Notes: generated from the sequence alone by a model not told the origin. A stretch of DNA of 64,000 bases from Haliotis asinina (GCF_037392515.1 NC_090290.1:33129753-33193752), one strand, 5' to 3'; numbered from the stretch's first letter, positions 47,471-58,843 are shown. Numbers and translations are program-made.

Positions 47471-48270
47471 TGACGTCAACAAATAGACATTTGTTGGCGT
47501 GTATGAATTCCCAGAGGCGCCACACTTGCTATTGATGACGACTCCTGTCTAATCATGTCACTCTTTGTGCACTTTTTGAATGAGCTGTGATTTGTCATTT
47601 GAAATTTTGACGAGCATAACAATGAACTTTCAGTCAAATTATTGGTTTCTGTTTGTACAATAACTGGCATACATTTTCCATACGTATTTGTTTCTATTTT
47701 TCGGTCAAGTCCATTCCATAGACAGGCGGACAATGGAAACACTGCATAGCCCATCCATGTCCATTAAACTCCTGCATAGGAATAGTTTGGGCACGTAGGA
47801 CAATGCCAGAGACCACGATAACCTCCAACACATCAGATTTCCGTAGAAGGAAACGGTGATCCATTGAAGGATATAGGACGTCTGCAAGTTGTTGTTTGCT
47901 GACAGTGCATACATCTTCAGGCTGGATCGAGTCTTTGCCTTCTTTATCACGGGGACGCCCTGTGGCTGCGTCCTCCTTTCCAAAGAAGCACCTTGCATCC
48001 GTAGGGCGAAATGGTCACGTTGGCGGGAGAGGCACAGCGCTCAAGTGCAGAAAACATAGTTCCTGTGCTCCTCTGGGGGTCTTCTAGTTATCCTCTTGCC
48101 TCGGAATCCCTCGGAAAGTCCTTTGTCCCTTGGCACCGCTGCACAATGCGATCTTAGCGTTAAGGTGAACTGATCTCCCATACCTTACCAGAGACTTAAG
48201 GTAGTCTTAACACAAAGGTTGTTTTGTACAACTGCACCCATGTCGGCATCTACTGCACATCAAGGCGACA

Positions 48271-48282
48271 ATGGCGTCCCAG
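48271..48282 (+). CDS. KEN-box gene, candidate first coding exon (MASQ)
   Basis: ATGGCGTCCCAG is followed directly by the perfect donor gtaagt. Its phase 0 joins to the exon at 52028 without a frame break. The evidence is only the start codon, donor and phase, so another first exon is possible: a CCAAT/E-box promoter-like stretch lies at 51370-51450, and the exon at 52028 has its own in-frame ATG at 52040. Confidence 0.4.
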
Positions 48283-48499
48283 GTAAGTAAAGGTGAAGAA
48301 TATTTCACATCTTTTGACACTTAATACACCGATTATCGAAAACCATATACGAACTAGTGACCTAGTTATTCCACTACTTTATCAACAAATGGTCCTTGTC
48401 GGCCAGAACAGAGAATGTAACACGGTTTCTGCGTATGAAAGAAATGAGTAGTGGATAAGCATACTACATCACTCTTCTCATTTATGTTACGTTGTTTAA

Positions 48500-48640
48500 A
48501 TACTGCGAGTAGCCATGTTTCAGCAATATCGGGACATAGGAATAACTTCAGAAAAGGATGTCACGCCTAGTAGACATGCATATAGGGAATCGAACCCGAT
48601 CACTCAGCATGAGTGTATTCAACTGATGACTTTGATGTAC
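48500..48640 (-). repeat. SINE family 1, diverged, reverse orientation
   Basis: The B-box complement gggaatcgaacccgatcac is preceded by gtttcagcaatatcgggaca. Read in reverse this matches the family-1 head and body. Confidence 0.6.
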
Positions 48641-48986
48641 AAAGAGATTATAATCAGTAAGTAAGTAGCTGGAGTACTAGGGACGCGTGGAAGTCACTTG
48701 TAATGGTGTTGGTACCTGCGCCGAAACGTCGCACTCATTGCAGTGAAGAAGTTTGCTGTCCATAGAACTTGGTTTTCCTTCATCTTTACAACTTTACAAA
48801 GGTATTGACATATTATTAAAATATGTATATTGAAATATATATACCTTCACATCTACACAGTCGAAATGAGAAAAAAACAGATTAGTACAAAAGAATAGTG
48901 CTCTCAAACAATTATTTGTACAGTGTGGACCCACATGCTCGAAATACTATATACTCGTATATTTGGCTTCCTTTCCTCATTTACCC

Positions 48987-49252
48987 GTGAAGGTTCCGGG
49001 GTAGAATAGGCCTTCAGCAACCCATGCTTGCTATTAAAGGCGACTCAGCTTGTCGTAAGAGGCGACTAACGGGATCGGGTGGTCAGGCTAGCTGACTTGG
49101 TTGACACATGTCATCGGTTCCCAAGTACGCAGATCGATGCTCATGTTGTTGATCACTGGATTGTCTGGTCCAGACTCGATTATTTACAGACCGCCGCCAT
49201 ATAGCTGTAATATTGCTGAGTGCGGCGTAAAACTAAAACTCACTCACTCACT
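48987..49252 (+). repeat. SINE family 2, near full length
   Basis: ggggtagaataggccttcag starts the body; gtcgtaagaggcgactaacg, tggtcaggctagctgacttg and gatcgatgctcatgttgttg follow, and it ends in the gcggcgtaaaactaaaactc tail with (actc)n. Confidence 0.88.
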
Positions 49253-49420
49253 CCTTTCCTCATTGTGCGTGTGAAGGAGCACCCTGTTCGGTGAAAAAGT
49301 ATTTAATCATTTACACATTCTACCGTGTTTCCCATTATGTGATTGCTTAGAATGACAATTAAAATATTATAAAGTTTTGTAAAATATGCCTGAAATATGT
49401 ATTATTTCTACACACATTTG

Positions 49421-49664
49421 GCCCGGGGTAGAATAGGCCTTCAGCAATCCATGCTTGCGACTGTGCTTGTCGTAAGAGGCGACTAACGGGAACGGGTGGT
49501 CAGGCTCGCTCACTTGGTTGACACATGTCATCGGTTCCCAATTGCGCACATTGATGCTCATGTTGTTGATCACTGGATTGTCTAGTCCAGACTCGATTAT
49601 TTAGACCGCCGCCATATAGCTGGAATATTGCTGAGTGCGGCGTAAAACTAAACTCACTCACTCG
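49421..49664 (+). repeat. SINE family 2, near full length
   Basis: A second copy, very close to the one at 48987, with a 15-base shorter head segment and the same gcggcgtaaaactaaactca tail. Confidence 0.88.
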
Positions 49665-49829
49665 TTTGGGGGTCGTGAGCGAACAGCGCTCGTAAAATGT
49701 CTAAATCATCATCAAAGTCGATTCTGGAATTATGGGAAATATCCGCATAGCACCATGAGCAATGCCATGTAGATATGTTTCAGATTTCGACATGTGGACC
49801 TCGTCGCAGACACACATATATTATGTCAT

Positions 49830-49943
49830 ATGGACGATCGATGCTCATGTGTTAATCACTGGAATGTCTGGTCCAGACTCGATTATTTAAAGACCGCGGC
49901 CATAGCTGGAACATTGCTGAGTGCGTCGTAAAACTAAACTCAC
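49830..49943 (+). repeat. SINE family 2, 3' half
   Basis: gatcgatgctcatgtgttaa, gtctggtccagactcgatta and the tail gtcgtaaaactaaactcaca. The 5' half is missing. Confidence 0.8.
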
Positions 49944-49975
49944 ACACTGACTTCTGCATTTAAGGTTCCAAGAGC

Positions 49976-50133
49976 GGTGGGGTAGCCTATGTATAGTTAA
50001 AGCGTTCGCTCGTCAAATCGATGACACGGGTTCGATTCCCCATATGGGTACAATCTGTGAAACCCATTTCTGGTGTCCCTGGTAGTGATTACTGGAACAT
50101 TACTTGCCAAAAACGGCGTAAAACCAAACTCAC
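49976..50133 (+). repeat. tRNA-derived SINE family 1, best copy
   Basis: ggtggggtagcctatgtata, gttaaagcgttcgctcgtca and a good B box (gggttcgattcccc) form the tRNA-like head. The body (cccatttctggtgtccctgg) and tail (ggcgtaaaaccaaactcact) follow. Confidence 0.85.
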
Positions 50134-52027
50134 TCTTAAGACTGGAGTAAGTGGAAACGATAAGCAGATGGTTGTCTGGCATCTTAAACTGAACATTACT
50201 GACCTCATCTATTTGCTCGAATATGTCTTGCTTCTTGGATATTTCCATTCGTAACTACTCGTGTCATTCCGCCAAGCTTGTAGGTCACGGAAAGAATAGT
50301 TACGAATGGGATATTTCATGTGATTCGATTGTTTGCGTTTCTTTCAACATATATACGCGTTTTCTGGTTCACATCCTAAAAAATCATTAACTATATAGGT
50401 TACCGGTGACAAAATCCCATGTCACAATTACGTTTGTCCCTGAATATATTTATGGATTTTCTTCTGTATGGATGACACAACACAACAGTAACGATAAAAT
50501 ATTTTTATGCGTTTAAACAAAGACTGTTATACATATTGACCCAAAGCTGGCACCAACACATGCAGTTCCTCCTATTTTCTCAAGAACTATGATGGATCCA
50601 AATCAGCGTTCATTAACCCAGAAACATGTTTAACTGTATCAGAAGATAAATCCCCATCAGTCCGTCTGTACACTCTACTACGGGTAGTCCTGATAACTCC
50701 ATTACAAACAGAACTGGTTACTCTACCCAGGATAGTATTACTAAGCCTACTGAATTCGTCTGGTTCTGATAACTATACCCAAGGACTTGTTTTACTGGTA
50801 ACCCGGCAGTTCTTCTGTGCATGAGTAGGGAGGATCATCCCGGCAAATCAAAACACTGATTACAGAACAGTCTCGTTTCCAGTATACTGGGTTCTGAAAT
50901 ACGGAATTTATGGACTATATTACGGTATGGCGAAAGGATGGGAAAATGACGCGGTTCTACTATTACTGAGGATACCGTTTTACCGTTTAAAATAAACAAC
51001 ACAGAGACACACGATCTCAGATGTTTAGGATTAGAACTACTGGAACAACATGCAATGAATTTCTTCTAATCTTGTCCTGTTTTCAAAAGCTTTGAAATAT
51101 ATGGCCCTATTGACTTTTCAAATTTTGGTCCCTTTGACTTGTTCCCATTTTAATCGGTTCTTATCTGATTATCCCTAGTATTATAGCAGACGAAATTAAA
51201 GCAAACTCCTTTGACAATAAATACGAAGTTTCTGAAAAGAAGTGTACTGTTTCACTATTATACTATTTCGCCGTTTGCCAGTGAGCATCTTAATGAAACT
51301 CAACTTTTGTGACTCTCTAAATGCATTTACATATGTGTGAAACACTTGCCCTACATTTTATGCAGAAGCTTGTTTGTATCACGTGACACGTAGTTTGATT
51401 TCTATTGGCTAGCTCAAACACTGTGGGAAATTCAATGTCGGAGGCCGAAGGTAGGCAATCGAAAATACTACAAAATATGAATAGAATTAGTTTATTGAGA
51501 CAATTTACCTTTTATTTAGTTACTCAGGATTCCATGATAAATCTTACAATGATTTTGGATTGATACAAATGAACTTCATGTGCAATAAAACATTTGAATC
51601 GGCCCCCTAATATTGACTCATGACGATCGAATGCTATTTCATTTAGCAGTGTTTGGTTTTTAGCGACAGAGTTGAATGAATTTTGGATGTTTTATAAATT
51701 ATTCTAACGATTAGTTCTTGTTTGAAAGGGTTTAAAGATGTAACATTCCATCGATCCCTTAATATTGTACACATTGTCGATGCAAAACAGTTGGTAGTGT
51801 CGTTTGGACTTTGTGGCTATTTCAAAGGGAAGTAATCAGCTGCTACGAGTACCAGTCGAATGGTGCTCAGCTACAATATTTGACCAAATTTGTTGACGCA
51901 TTTTATAGCCGGAGTGATTCGACTGGTACCCAGTGGTAAGAATATCAGAAAGGTTCTTCAGAAGTCCACAAGAAGTGCGTTTTGTTGTGAATAGTATGTG
52001 TAAGATAACCTCTGCCATTCTTTTCAG
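50134..52027 (+). other. Distal part of intron 1 of the KEN-box gene
   Basis: Mostly unique sequence. The stretch 51370-51450 has CACGTGAC, an inverted CCAAT (ATTGG) and ATGTCGGAGGCCGAAG/gtaggc, which looks like an alternative promoter and first exon. If that exon is used, its ATG would make a short upstream frame ending soon after the 52028 exon begins. Confidence 0.35.
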
Positions 52028-52131
52028 GTTCAGGTGATAATGTCATCAACAAAAAGTAAAAGTGCAAGAGCAATGAAAACAGCTCAGAAGCCTGACAAGG
52101 AAAATTGCCAACCTATCAGTGGAAGGAAAAG
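52028..52131 (+). CDS. KEN-box gene, exon 2
   Basis: Acceptor cttttcag, donor gtagct, phase 0 in and 2 out. Encodes VQVIMSSTKSKSARAMKTAQ then KPDKENCQPISGRKR. DKENxxP is a strong match to the KEN degron recognised by APC/C-Cdh1, so the protein is probably a cell-cycle-regulated, basic nuclear or spindle protein (inference). I do not recognise the family. Confidence 0.72.
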
Positions 52132-52198
52132 GTAGCTGTTGTTTATTAATATTTTGTAAACAAATATTATGCAAGTTCATGAATGAGTCTTTACCATA

Positions 52199-52228
52199 AC
52201 ACACGCACACACGCACACACACACACAC
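52199..52228. repeat. CA microsatellite
   Basis: A short (CA)n tract with cg interruptions inside intron 2 of the KEN-box gene. Confidence 0.85.
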
Positions 52229-52498
52229 ATGGAATGCATCATTGAACAAATGTATCCATACTATCATGACTATTGCACAATATTCCCAATAACTTATTTA
52301 TCCTGAACCAGAGAAACATTTTCTCAGATACCCAATACCGTTTTCAGGTTAAGTGACATTGTAAACCAAAAGTCACTGTGTTCTGTAATCTGATGGGATG
52401 AAAAAAATGATCAAATGGTATTAGATTCCCGGAAACTGCAAGACTATTCACTGCGTATTGACACGTAAACAATTGTTTTGTTGTGTCATCAACAGTGG

Positions 52499-52544
52499 TG
52501 ACGTCATTCAAATCATATTGTGACGTAAAGTTAGAATGACGTCA
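52499..52544. promoter_or_regulatory. Cluster of three CRE/ATF-type sites
   Basis: TGACGTCA at 52499-52506 and 52537-52544, with TGACGTAA at 52521-52528 between them. Three close CRE-like palindromes within 46 bp of intron 2 suggest a regulatory element; binding is not shown. Confidence 0.4.
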
Positions 52545-53077
52545 CAAATGAGCAACTCCAGATGCTGCCATGGGAACCAGCTGAAACGGCCAGCTGATGA
52601 CACTTCACTGCTGTACTCATACTCGATGTAAACAAGTGCAGACAGTAAAACCCCCTTTGTTTACTTTTTTGTTTACAATGTCGATAAACACCATGTGTTG
52701 GCCAATTTCCGGGTGTTATTGAGTATTTGAAGCACGGGAATGCATTTGGAACCGACGGCGTCAGCCAAAGGTTTATGATGTTTATCTCCTAATTAATGGC
52801 TGTGAAGTGGTATTTAATAGCATTATTTTTAATAATATTCAACCACACATATTTGTTTATTATTTAATTATTATATGATATTTATCTAGTGCACATATCC
52901 ATGCGACTATTGCTTGCTCAAGGCGCTGGCATTTGTTTCTCTCAATCTCTGGATGTCCATCTCTGACTCTCTGCGTCACACTGTATTATCAATCTCAACT
53001 CCCTTGGGAGTAGACAACTCTTGCTGCCACTAGGTGCACCAAGCTTTTTATTGTGGTTCTTTTCTTTATTTTTTTAG

Positions 53078-53222
53078 CAAACTTCCTGTACCAGTTGAAA
53101 ATGTTGCTGAGAAAAAGACAAGGACTCGGGCTAAACCGGCTCCAAACTTTAATAAGTTGCATTCCCAGTGGACTAACAAGTTGCAAATTGGGAAAGCATG
53201 TCGGAAGAAGCCATGTACTGTG
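53078..53222 (+). CDS. KEN-box gene, exon 3
   Basis: Acceptor tttttttag; the first base completes a Ser codon; donor gtaggt, phase 0. Encodes KLPVPVENVAEKKTRTRAKP and then PNFNKLHSQWTNKLQIGKAC and RKKPCTV, a basic segment with a conserved-looking aromatic/Lys pattern. No domain is recognised. Confidence 0.75.
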
Positions 53223-53359
53223 GTAGGTCTAGACTATTGTATCGTCTGTTTGGCTCAAAAGTGGACCGTTGAATTGCAACCTAACTCGGAAACTAATAAA
53301 CATAACATACTCAATGAAATGCTGATCATAATCTAGGGATTGTGAAAGGCAGGGGCTAT

Positions 53360-53403
53360 GGGCCATTTTGCACATTAGAAATTGATAGAATGCAAAATGG
53401 CCC
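53360..53403. repeat. Hairpin gggccattttgca / tgcaaaatggccc
   Basis: Perfect 13-bp arms at 53360-53372 and 53391-53403 with an 18-bp loop. Shorter copies of the arm (aatggcccattg) recur to about 53500. Confidence 0.7.
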
Positions 53404-54369
53404 GTTAAAATTGGGAAGTTTACTGTTGATACAATGGCAGGGGCCCATTGAAAATTCAGGAAATGGCTAATAATCCTAAAAATGGCCCATTGTCAAAGTT
53501 CTCTTTCCCAATCTCTCTAATCAAAACATTATACCAACTCTGAGGGTTTTTTTGCAGAATTTTTGCAAGAATAATTGAAAAGTTGTCAAAGTGTCATTGA
53601 AATATTGACACAGTTCAGTGTTTATTATGAAGGAGGAGTGCAGAGAAAGAGCCATGTGTTTGAGAAACATGTGCACAAGTTAGCAGAAAGTTATTTATTC
53701 ATTTACCTATGCTGTGCCATCTCCATGCTTTCTTGCACATGTGGCTGTTTCTTTCTCTGCACTCATTCCTCGTAACATCATAGAGATGATTATTTATTAG
53801 ACCCCTCAGCTTGGCAGAAGTAAGCTTTTGGACAAAGTGGAAATTTATATCATATTCAGAAAAAAAAATGTTTCTTTAGGAACATAATTGTGCACAGATT
53901 TTCCTTTTGAGAACTGAACCTGAATATCTATGTCCGTGAAAATTGAGAAAAATATTACAGACTTATATTTAATAAGCATTTGCCAAACTCCTTTATTATG
54001 TTATGAGCATTTCCAAAAAGGGATGAATGAAAACCATGGGACATCAAAACTTAAATGATGGCAATATCCTTATGCAGAAATGCACCATTTCAAATTTATT
54101 TGATAAATATCATAATTATAGGCAGTTCGGCCTATAGCAAAATAGACAGAATGGCCTATAATATCCAGTTTGGCCTATTATAGGCTGATCGTTAGGTTTC
54201 CCCAACCTGAATGACAAAGATTATGGTTATGGTTTTCTCCATGTTATTAAACAAAGTAAGCTATGGTTCTTGTTCTCAATATTCTGCATTAAGATCATAT
54301 CTCATATACCGAAACAAAGGCCTTGTACCATGATACATACTGTATCATGGTAAGAGTGTACCATTTCAG

Positions 54370-54462
54370 CCCTGTAGATCGATGCTCATGCTGATTGATG
54401 CTCATCACTGGATTGTTTGCTGCAGACTCAGGTATTTACAGACTGCCAAAGCAACAACCAAA
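54370..54462 (+). repeat. SINE family 2 fragment
   Basis: gatcgatgctcatgctgatt, catcactggattgtttgctg and cagactcaggtatttacaga match the 3' half of the family; the tail is lost. Confidence 0.65.
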
Positions 54463-54636
54463 ACAAACTGAACCAAACCAAACCCATTTTTTATTGTGAT
54501 GCTCAATATTGATGGTTGATTGACGATCAAGTTTTGCCCCCTGTTTTTATTTTCAGTCTTCAGCCAATCAGTCATCAGGCCATATAATGGCGTGTTGTGA
54601 AATTATTTTACTCACTGTTGTGTGTTGTTTATGCAG

Positions 54637-54836
54637 TCTCAAGAATTCAACTTGACAAGGCCAGGATCAAAGGCTCAGGTAAAAGCTGAGGTGGCGGCCC
54701 CAGTGAAAGGCCTTGATGTTCAAGCAGGGGACAGACAGTGTTTCACACCTGATGCCAAGTCTGTGAAGGATCTGGAACTGAACAGAGAGCTGTCTCCTTC
54801 TCAACAGTCTGGTCGGGCAACCATTGCTACATCCAG
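54637..54836 (+). CDS. KEN-box gene, exon 4 (gene continues beyond)
   Basis: Acceptor gtttatgcag, donor gtatgt, phase 2 out. Encodes SQEFNLTRPGSKAQVKAEVA and an acidic/Ser-rich continuation with CFTPDAKSVKDLELNRELSP, including possible proline-directed phosphorylation sites. No later exon was recognised up to the window end, so the remaining exons probably lie beyond the inserted DIRS and Polinton elements. Confidence 0.75.
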
Positions 54837-55324
54837 GTATGTACCACTAACATTTTGTGGGTAACTGTACTCAGTGACAGTTTGGTCACCTCATAGTTGC
54901 ATATGTGGAGACCCCTAAAGATTTGGACTAGAATTGGTCTTCATGATCAATGACAGATTACCACTTGTTTTGGATGATGAATGCTTAAACCTTTCCTTAT
55001 CCTGACTCATGCTTAGTATGCTTGTCTCCTTCTTTCTGAACATAGCAGAACATTTGAATCCCTTGACGTTCCCTTCTTTAACGCAGACGTAAAATCAGTA
55101 CTCACCCAACAAGTAACCTCCTTTGAGCCCATGCATTTGGCATGCAAACCAGTCACATGACATGCCATGCTCTTCACTCTCTCCTTATTTGCCCTTGAGA
55201 TCGGACGTGAGGGCACGGGGATCACATATACTTTACTAGTTCGGCCTTGTAATCAACTAAATTACAGCTGTATTCGGTTTATCGTCATAACTGTGTAACT
55301 TCTACTATTATGAGGATGGAGGGG

Positions 55325-56215
55325 ATGCCGTTTTTCCAGACGTAGAAGTAACATCTTGGACTGCTGATGGTTTGAAATTAGAATCACTTTCCAAGGGATC
55401 CAGTGATGCACTTACTCATAAGATGATTGATGGCGATCTTAAAACAGTTACCATTCTGTTGACTGAACCTATATTCAGGGTTCCGGAGAATCTACGCATG
55501 GCATTTGATAAAGCAACTAAATATCTAGGTCAGCGTATACTAACGTTCAACCCAAAGAAGTTTCCCCTGCACTGAATGGAACCGTTTACCAAGGCTCCTG
55601 ATGTAGACAATTATTACAACCTTATATCAGTCTCAAAGCAGGTCCTATAGGGTTGAGGATATGAAGATGGCTTAGTTGGATTCAACTACCCAACGTTCGT
55701 TTACGGACTTGCACGATCTAGAGCCATCAATGAAACCCTGATCTCACAATTCAAGGACTCAACCTCTGAGGAAGATCAAATGGTTTTATCAGCATTGCCG
55801 ACTCAAAAGAAAGACCAGATATTTATCTTGGAGCACTTGGTGTCAACTTCTGCTGGACTAACCCTTTTGAGGAGGCAAGGGTTACTTTGGGCATGTACCT
55901 GGAATGAAAACTACTCCAAGCCTTTACTTAGAACTCCTTGGGTGACCTCAACTTTATTTGACAGTGGCATAGGCGAAGTTGCAAGGAATGTAACTTCAGA
56001 GTCCCATGAAGTAATGATGATTAAATCTATTGACACATTGGCCAACGTGATGTGTTAAACGTCTCAATGTTACTCAGCTAAATCCATGTTTTCTGGGGTA
56101 CAGAAGGCTAAGAAAAGTTTTCTACCTTCAAAGGCAGAAGAGTTTCTTTTTGTCACTCTGCAGGGAATAACAGGGCCACCTCAGGACGGAGCCGTTCCCC
56201 TAGACGTGCCCACAG
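55325..56215 (+). pseudogene. DIRS-type Gag-like remnant
   Basis: Frames carry SSDALTHKMIDGDLKTVTIL and, after several stops, FLPSKAEEFLF and an Arg/Ser-rich end (RATSGRSRSP). The composition and position, first ORF after the left repeat, fit a DIRS Gag. At least eight stops or shifts are present. Confidence 0.5.
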
Positions 56216-56740
56216 GGGCTTGTATCGCTTTGAAACGGTGTTCGAAAGACATATAGATGTATAGACCCTACCCTAGTACTATATAAAAGGAAAGGGATGT
56301 AACGAGGAAACCACCCCCTCCTCGATCAAAGTTACATGTTACCGCGTAAAATATATTTAAGGCCCCATCGAGGCCAACGGATCGAAAGCCAGATGATTTC
56401 CCTACAAAATGAGCTATAAATGGTTACAATCGGATCATTCTTTCAAAAGTTATACGCTACGAATCATCGAAAACAGCTACCTCCGCAATTTCACGCCAAA
56501 ATCATGGATCACCCAATACGGCGAAAACTCACCTTTTAAATTCGTTTATTAATTACAGCCGCGTTGGCAGCACCAACGCTGGGCTGGATTCGATCGGCCG
56601 CGGTATTCCGTCGGTCGGAAAACTTATTACAACATCTACATGTCATTTTTTCGACAGTAAGCAAGCATTTTCACCAAAATAGCCGGCAATCCTACTCACA
56701 TGTCGGCCATAAGCGACCTTGACATTCAAGTGAACTGAGC
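56216..56740 (+). other. Segment replacing the DIRS reverse transcriptase
   Basis: Where a reverse transcriptase of about 1.2 kb would be expected there are about 500 bp without RT motifs and with a more GC-rich composition (gattcgatcggccgcggtat). A deletion combined with foreign sequence is likely. Confidence 0.4.
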
Positions 56741-56744
56741 AGAT

Positions 56745-57030
56745 CCGCACAAACAGACTCGGGCCATCCGATTGGCCATTTCCACTGTATATTTTGTTTC
56801 CAACCAGTCGGATGGTCATATACCAGGAGCCTGCAACGTCATGGCAGACGCCCTATCTCGTCCTCTTCGTCCATCTCCAACAGAATGGATGTTGCATCGG
56901 GAATCATTTCAACTAATCAGTCACGTTTTCAGATCACTGCAGATAGACCTATTTCCAACAAGATTGAACAAACAGATGACCTTTGTGTCGCTAGTAACAG
57001 ATCACTTAGCCTGGGCAACAGACGTCTCAG
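56745..57030 (+). pseudogene. DIRS-type RNase H C-terminus
   Basis: HIPGACNVMADALSR (near 56816) is the HIPGxxNxxADxLSR end of retroelement RNase H; PTEWML, IDLFPTRLN and an Ala/Trp-rich block follow, as in DIRS polyproteins. The N-terminal part of the domain is missing. Confidence 0.7.
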
Positions 57031-57036
57031 CATTCC

Positions 57037-58250
57037 ATGGGAAAGATTAAACACGTACGTGTTACAACTGATTTTGGTCGCCCCCTACTGGCCAATGAGA
57101 GGTTGGTTTCCAACACTTATGGAAGAGCTAGGACAACCAACACTACAATTACCAGAGTGGAAGAATCTTCTCATCCACCCCCACACAAAGCAAATGCACG
57201 GCCAACCATCAGTATTTCATCTTCACGTATGGACCGTATTAAGACTTGTTTGAATCGCAGAGGATATTCAGCGAAAGCAGTCACCTTAGCCTTACGGAAA
57301 TCCACTCACACTTTATGACGACAAGTGAAAACGTTTTGAGGCATTCGCCAGGAAAAAGGGATTTTTGGCGAACAAGGTGACTCATCCTCAAATAGCAGAT
57401 TGTTTATGCTATTCACATCATTCTAAGGATCTGAAAGGTTCTACATTATCTACATACCTAGCAGCTCTCACCTCAATCATCACCATGGGAACAGGGACCA
57501 AGCTGACTAAAGTACTAGAGCTTCTTGCCTTACTACGTTCGTTCAAACTGGAAGATCAACAACACAGATTTAGAGCTCCAGCGTGGGACCCAAATATTGT
57601 ACTCCAACACCTTTCAAGTGATTCGTGTGAATCACTTGATCGGACATCAGTTGAAATGTTGACTCAAGAGACGCTATTTTTACTTGCCCAGGCTACAGCT
57701 TCAAGAATATCAGAAATTCATGCTCTAAACTTTAATCGACTTTAATCAAATGAGGTTTGATGCAAGTCACCAAGAAACAGCTCATTTGGGTCTAAGATGG
57801 GATTTCATAGCAAAGAATCAACTACCAGGTCAACTGGATAGACAGTTCCGTATACCGGCCTTGTCTTCAATCTTAGGACCTCATGATACACAAGATTTAT
57901 CATTATGTCCAGAGCACTGAAAATATACATTGCACGTACCAAGTCTAGAAGACAATGGTTTAAGCGCCTATTTATCCCTATATCTACTGAGACACCAATG
58001 GAAGTATCCCGCAACACCTTCAGAGTGGATTAGAACTGTTATACTTAGAGCATATAAAGCAGCAGGGTTAGACCCGCTACAAGCTTCTAACCCACATGAA
58101 GTCAGAGCCCTAGCCTCTACACTAGCACTACATCTATCTACTATTATGGAAGGTTGTTTTTGGAAGTCAAACACTGTGTGTCAAACCTGCGAGACATAGC
58201 CACGGGGGACATCACTGGCATTCATCAGTTTGGGACACTTGTCATTGCTT
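57037..58250 (+). pseudogene. DIRS-type tyrosine recombinase, inactivated
   Basis: Frames contain STLSTYLAALTSI, LTQETLFLLAQATASRISEI (first catalytic Arg near 57700) and NPHEVRALASTLAL (HxxR near 58100). Near the C-terminus the frame shifts and the block that normally reads YLRD reads SNLRDIATGDITG, so the nucleophilic Tyr is lost. Other stops are near 57743 and 57918. Confidence 0.7.
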
Positions 58251-58808
58251 AGCAACTAACAGTTCCCCGACGACGCTGACATAACTCATCCAATTTATCA
58301 CGTGACTTGTGGAAGCCAGATGGTCTGTGGAATATTTGGTGGAAAGTCTATGCGCACGTCTTGAACAGACTAGCATGAGTGATTAGAACCTTATATTCAT
58401 TATGAAGATATTTGAACATGAAGAAAGGTTGCAACTAGTCTCGATTGCTATATCTTGATATTTAGTTGCATCAGAAACTAGCAGGACGCTAGGTACTTTT
58501 GGTGTCATCACGTGCTAGTCAACAAAGTCTTCTATGGAAGACAAGTTTGACTGGATGTGATTCCCTGCAAAATCTACAATGAATATGAGAAGAATAGGAT
58601 TGAATTATCTATGTTACAAGTTCCTGTTAGGGGGGAAATTATTGGACGTAATTTGGAACAGACAGCAGAATCCAGCATGGTCTGACACACCACCATTTCC
58701 ATCGGATTCTGTGAGCAATAAAGCATGTGTCAGGATAAGGAAAAATATGTAATTTTCTGAAAAAAAATTGCAATTTTATACTCATCCTGACTCATGTCGA
58801 AAGCCCTC

Positions 58809-58843
58809 CCAGACACGCTGAATTCTCGTATTCTCGTGTCTGG
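58809..58843. repeat. Hairpin ccagacacg / cgtgtctgg
   Basis: Perfect 9-bp arms around a 17-bp loop, between the DIRS right repeat and the Polinton. It may be part of the DIRS internal complementary region. Confidence 0.5.

Larger units (their letters stand above)
46686..48270. other. Repeat-rich interval before the KEN-box gene
   Basis: Contains a reversed SINE tail (46937-46996) and a Tc1 scrap (47195-47470). The minus strand of 47705-47998 has a protein-like frame without known domain. No intact gene was seen. Confidence 0.4.
53223..54636 (+). other. Intron 3 of the KEN-box gene
   Basis: Holds a 13-bp-arm hairpin (53360-53403), inverted ggcctata motifs near 54130-54190 and a SINE family 2 fragment (54370-54462). 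No gene was seen. Confidence 0.5.
54995..58740 (+). mobile_element. DIRS-type (tyrosine recombinase) retrotransposon, broken
   Basis: Ends are inverted repeats: ccttatcctgactcatgctt (54995-55014) and aagcatgtgtcaggataagg (58721-58740), one mismatch in 20. Inside are a Gag-like region, the end of an RNase H domain and a tyrosine recombinase, in the order of DIRS elements. The reverse transcriptase between Gag and RNase H is missing, and all frames are interrupted. A partial direct copy of the left end (catcctgactcatg, near 58785) follows the right repeat. Confidence 0.75.

Noticed and set aside
47705..47998. Protein-like frame on the minus strand
   Set aside because: Two overlapping frames look equally plausible, with no start, splice border or known domain.
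49976..50060. tRNA gene
   Set aside because: A good B box but no complete cloverleaf, followed by a SINE body and tail.
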